Assembly (NCBI RefSeq): GCF_019457905.1
Contig: NZ_JAHZSV010000003.1
Span: 456,516 to 520,515, forward strand
Source: Flagellimonas abyssi
GTDB lineage: Bacteria > Bacteroidota > Bacteroidia > Flavobacteriales > Flavobacteriaceae
Reading direction: 5' to 3'
DNA length: 64,000 bases
The notes under the pieces were generated by a model that was given only the letters and a program-made list of their open reading frames with translations, did not search any database and had not been told where the DNA came from. Shown in pieces: positions 61,620 to 64,000 of this stretch (its first letter is position 1; each line of letters starts with the position of its first letter). A program made the position numbers and the translations under genes.

Positions 61620-62294
61620 CTATTCTTTGTAGCTGGCTTCAAGTATTTTAATGTCGCTAAGTAGACGATCTATTTCTTCCCGATCTGTGCCATCATAAAA
61701 GCCTCGAATCCGTTTTTCCTTGTCCACCAAAATAAAATTTTCGGTATGGATCATATCGAACGGCCCTCCGTCCCCATCATTTTTAACGGCTAAATAGGAT
61801 TTTCTAGCAAGTTCATAAATCTGTTTTTTATCACCGGTCACCAAGTTCCATTTGCTATCGATCACCCCTTTTTCCAAGGCGTACCGTTTTAATTGGGCAA
61901 CGGTATCGATTTGTGGTGTAACGGAGTGGGAGAGAAGCATGATGTTAGGGTCGTTTTTGATGGCTTCTTGGACTTCGCCCATATTCTTGGTCATTATTGG
62001 GCAAATGGTGAGACAGGTAGTGAAAAAGAAATCCGCTACGTAGATTTTGTCCTTGTAATCTTCCTGTGTGATAGTTTCCCCATTTTGGTTCACCAGAGAA
62101 AAATCTGCCACTTTGTGGTATTTTTTGGTATAGTGCAAGGTGCTGTCCACTAGTGATTTATCCACCATGGAAGGCTGATAGACAGGGAGCATTTTTTTTG
62201 GTTGCAACGCATTGTAAAAGAGATAGACGATGACGCCGGAGAGTACCAGCATTACAATTCCGAACATTTTGTACTTCGCGAAGAATGATCCCAT
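61620..62294 (-). CDS. SCO family protein
   Basis: 224 residues from the ATG at 62294. One N-terminal membrane anchor (about 10-28), then a thioredoxin-like domain with TTCLTICP (C94, C98) and a late His in MIHTENFILVD, the three copper ligands of Sco1. Delivers copper or reduces CuA in cytochrome oxidase; no oxidase genes are in this window. The ATG at 62294 is taken because a -7 box lies at 62300-62307; the frame's TTG at 62330 would precede it. Confidence 0.9.
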   Translation of the reverse strand: MGSFFAKYKMFGIVMLVLSGVIVYLFYNALQPKKMLPVYQPSMVDKSLVDSTLHYTKKYHKVADFSLVNQNGETITQEDYKDKIYVADFFFTTCLTICPIMTKNMGEVQEAIKNDPNIMLLSHSVTPQIDTVAQLKRYALEKGVIDSKWNLVTGDKKQIYELARKSYLAVKNDGDGGPFDMIHTENFILVDKEKRIRGFYDGTDREEIDRLLSDIKILEASYKE

Positions 62295-62299
62295 AGTTG

Positions 62300-62307
62300 C
62301 AAAATTA
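62300..62307 (-). promoter_or_regulatory. Promoter -7 box for the SCO gene
   Basis: Minus strand TAATTTTG, a full match to TAnnTTTG. The ATG is only 5 bases past it, so the message would be leaderless or nearly so. Confidence 0.55.
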
Positions 62308-62414
62308 CGCCCCAATTGGCTATTCTTCAAGGAGAAAGAGACTTATTGTTGCTAAATCTTTCTTAAATCATGAAAGGATAAAATTTGAGGTTTTTTTATC
62401 AATCCCTAAAAGGT

Positions 62415-62422
62415 TACTTTTG
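62415..62422 (+). promoter_or_regulatory. Promoter -7 box for rseP
   Basis: TACTTTTG, a full match to TAnnTTTG, 23 bases before the ATG at 62446. It overlaps a GTG at 62422, which therefore cannot be the start. Confidence 0.55.
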
Positions 62423-62445
62423 TGCGTTTTAACAAAAGACGACGG

Positions 62446-63795
62446 ATGACCCCTATAGTTATAAAGACCATACAATTCTTTCTAAGTTTATCGCTCTTGA
62501 TCGTACTCCATGAGCTTGGACACTTTATCCCAGCAAAGCTTTTTAAGACAAGGGTGGAGAAGTTTTATCTCTTTTTTGATGTGAAGTTCTCCCTGTTCAA
62601 AAAGAAAATAGGGGAGACCGTATATGGTATTGGTTGGCTGCCCTTGGGCGGATATGTGAAGATATCCGGGATGATCGATGAGAGCATGGACAAGGAGCAG
62701 ATGAAGGAAGAGCCAAAACCTTGGGAGTTCCGTAGCAAACCAGCTTGGCAACGCTTGATCATTATGCTCGGTGGAGTTACCGTTAATTTTGTTTTGGCCG
62801 TGGTTATTTTTATTGGTCTTGTTTTTACCTATGGTGAGCAGTACATCGCCAATGATAGCCTAAAGGATGGGATTTGGGTTACCGAGAAAAGCTTGGGAGA
62901 TGAGTTGGGTGTCCAGACAGGAGATAAAGTTTTATCCATTGATGGTAAAAAGGTGGAGGCTTTGCAGCAAATACTTCCTGAAATGATAGTAGGAGAAACC
63001 TATACCATTGAGAGAGATGGAAAGGTTGTTGAAAAAGCAATCCCGGTTGATTTTATAGAAACCTTATCGGAGGATAAAGAAAAAGCACGTTTTATTTACT
63101 ACAGGGTACCGTTTGTTATTAGTGGAATTCCTAAGAAATCACCCAATTTGGGCAGTGGCCTGCAAGAAGGAGATGCTGTAGTTGAAATGGCAGGAAAACC
63201 AGTGGAATACAAAGATCAGGTTATTCCCATATTGGAAGCTAATAAAGGAGGTACTGTTCCCGTAAAGGTAAATCGAAACGGTCAAATGGTGGATTTGACA
63301 TTAAATGTTTCTGAAGACGCAGCTTTGGGAGTTGCTTTAGGGATGACCCCAGAGGAATACAAAGAAAAAGGCTATTTGGAGCAAAGAACATTGACTTATT
63401 CATTCTGGGAATCCATTCCCGCTGGATGGAACAAGGGTGTAAAAACACTTTCGGACTATATTAAGGGAATGAAAAAAATATTTAATCCCGATACCGGTGC
63501 GTATAAAGAAGTTGGTGGTTTTGCAGCTATTGGAGGTATGTTCCCCGACACTTGGAACTGGCCGGCATTTTGGGCCACAACAGCTTTTATATCCATTATT
63601 TTAGCTTTCATGAATATTTTGCCCATTCCTGCATTGGACGGTGGGCATGTGATGTTTTTGTTGTACGAGATGGTTACGGGACGCAAGCCGAGCGATAAAT
63701 TTTTGGAATATGCCCAAATGATAGGCTTCTTTATTTTGATCGCTTTGTTGCTGTTTGCCAATGGCAACGATTTGTACAAGTGGCTTTTTAAATAG
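62446..63795 (+). CDS. rseP: RIP metalloprotease RseP (site-2 protease)
   Basis: 449 residues from the ATG at 62446. Zinc site HELGH at residues 22-26 in the first helix, a PDZ domain in the middle (about 200-290, NLGSGLQEGDAVVEM region) and the second zinc motif NILPIPALDGGH in the last third. Cleaves anti-sigma factors and signal-peptide remnants within the inner membrane, and so may act on the anti-sigma protein in this window, though that link is speculative. Confidence 0.93.
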   Translation: MTPIVIKTIQFFLSLSLLIVLHELGHFIPAKLFKTRVEKFYLFFDVKFSLFKKKIGETVYGIGWLPLGGYVKISGMIDESMDKEQMKEEPKPWEFRSKPAWQRLIIMLGGVTVNFVLAVVIFIGLVFTYGEQYIANDSLKDGIWVTEKSLGDELGVQTGDKVLSIDGKKVEALQQILPEMIVGETYTIERDGKVVEKAIPVDFIETLSEDKEKARFIYYRVPFVISGIPKKSPNLGSGLQEGDAVVEMAGKPVEYKDQVIPILEANKGGTVPVKVNRNGQMVDLTLNVSEDAALGVALGMTPEEYKEKGYLEQRTLTYSFWESIPAGWNKGVKTLSDYIKGMKKIFNPDTGAYKEVGGFAAIGGMFPDTWNWPAFWATTAFISIILAFMNILPIPALDGGHVMFLLYEMVTGRKPSDKFLEYAQMIGFFILIALLLFANGNDLYKWLFK

Positions 63796-63811
63796 AAAAG
63801 CAATTTTTTTG

Positions 63812-63843
63812 TTTGTGGTGTAAAAAAGAATCCATTATATTTG
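63812..63843 (+). promoter_or_regulatory. Promoter of the tRNA-Asn gene
   Basis: TTTG (63812-63815), 20-base spacer, TATATTTG (63836-63843): both Bacteroidota promoter elements at the consensus spacing. The tRNA starts 21 bases later. Confidence 0.75.
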
Positions 63844-63864
63844 CACCCGCTTAAGGTAAAATAT

Positions 63865-63938
63865 TCCTCCTTAGCTCAGTTGGTTAGAGCATCTGACTGT
63901 TAATCAGAGGGTCCTTGGTTCGAGCCCAAGAGGGGGAG
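63865..63938 (+). tRNA. tRNA-Asn (anticodon GTT)
   Basis: 74 nucleotides. All stems close: acceptor TCCTCCT with AGGGGGA (one T:G wobble), D arm GCTC/GAGC, anticodon arm TCTGA/TCAGA with loop CTGTTAA and anticodon GTT (63899-63901), T arm CTTGG/CCAAG with loop TTCGAGC. Discriminator G; CCA is not encoded. Own promoter and terminator on both sides. Confidence 0.97.
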
Positions 63939-63950
63939 CAGAAACAGCAA

Positions 63951-63984
63951 GGCTTCAGAGAAATCCACACTCTGGAGCCTTTTT
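63951..63984 (+). terminator. Terminator after tRNA-Asn
   Basis: GGCTTCAGAG (63951-63960) pairs with CTCTGGAGCC (63970-63979), a 10-bp stem with one T:G wobble, followed by five T residues. Confidence 0.9.
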
Positions 63985-64000
63985 CATTTGCACGCAATTT

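Noticed and set aside
1..64000. CRISPR arrays, insertion sequences, integrases or phage genes
   Set aside because: No direct-repeat/spacer pattern, transposase or integrase was seen in the window.

Overview
This window looks like chromosomal DNA of a marine Flavobacteriaceae bacterium (Bacteroidota), closest in gene style to Muricauda/Allomuricauda relatives. The signs are moderate GC, Bacteroidota-type promoters (TTTG ... TAnnTTTG), short or near-absent leaders, TonB-dependent uptake, DUF3078, DUF6503 and DUF4097 proteins, a CzcA pump fused to a TolC-like domain, and carotenoid genes. I see no CRISPR array, insertion sequence, integrase or phage gene; this is densely packed core and accessory chromosome.

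Layout. (1) 1-8.7 kb: a sugar or glycoside locus with two MFS permeases, a Gfo/Idh/MocA dehydrogenase, a GMC oxidoreductase, a xylose-isomerase-like TIM barrel and two tandem DUF1080 (3-keto-disaccharide hydrolase) proteins. This set fits oxidation at sugar C3 followed by cleavage of the 3-keto-glycoside. An ASCH-domain gene sits inside it. (2) 8.7-10.8 kb: yicC-gmk-nadD. (3) 10.8-15.4 kb: a DUF6503 protein, then a phosphate uptake pair (Pit transporter with a PhoU-like tail, and an OprO/P-type porin) behind an intergenic region with a palindrome, short repeats and an orphan minus-strand terminator. (4) 15.4-25.1 kb: housekeeping genes dgt, DUF3078, dxs, tadA, csp, a CLC channel lacking the gating glutamate, aspS, and a small secreted YwqK-like protein. 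(5) 25.1-31.8 kb: a TetR-TolC-MFP-RND multidrug efflux operon with a clear operator over its promoter. (6) 32-35.8 kb: a sigma factor coupled to a small membrane protein, polyprenyl diphosphate synthase, lycopene cyclase and a hemerythrin-like protein. (7) 36-45.7 kb: a metal homeostasis island of TonB receptor, DtxR/MntR regulator, ZIP transporter, RND adaptor, CzcA-TolC fusion and a His-rich protein, with a shared operator between receptor and regulator. (8) 45.8-51.7 kb: a VPS10/BNR-repeat exoprotein, an SDR enzyme and small conserved proteins. (9) 51.7-55.7 kb: an ECF sigma, anti-sigma with HEAT repeats, two DUF4097 proteins and a TlpA-like protein, all in one direction. (10) 55.8-58.6 kb: AraC regulator, DUF983, esterase and an NTF2-like protein. 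(11) 58.9-64 kb: feoA-feoB plus a 47-residue FeoB-associated Cys-rich protein, SCO protein, rseP and tRNA-Asn.

Metal handling recurs (Fe2+ uptake, DtxR, ZIP, CzcA-type efflux, TonB receptor, hemerythrin), as does envelope stress and secretion (RseP, ECF/anti-sigma, RND pumps). The best leads for new biology are the glycoside locus, the structured orphan-terminator region before the phosphate genes, the sigma factor with its coupled membrane protein, the gating-residue change in the CLC protein, and the operators at the TetR and DtxR loci.
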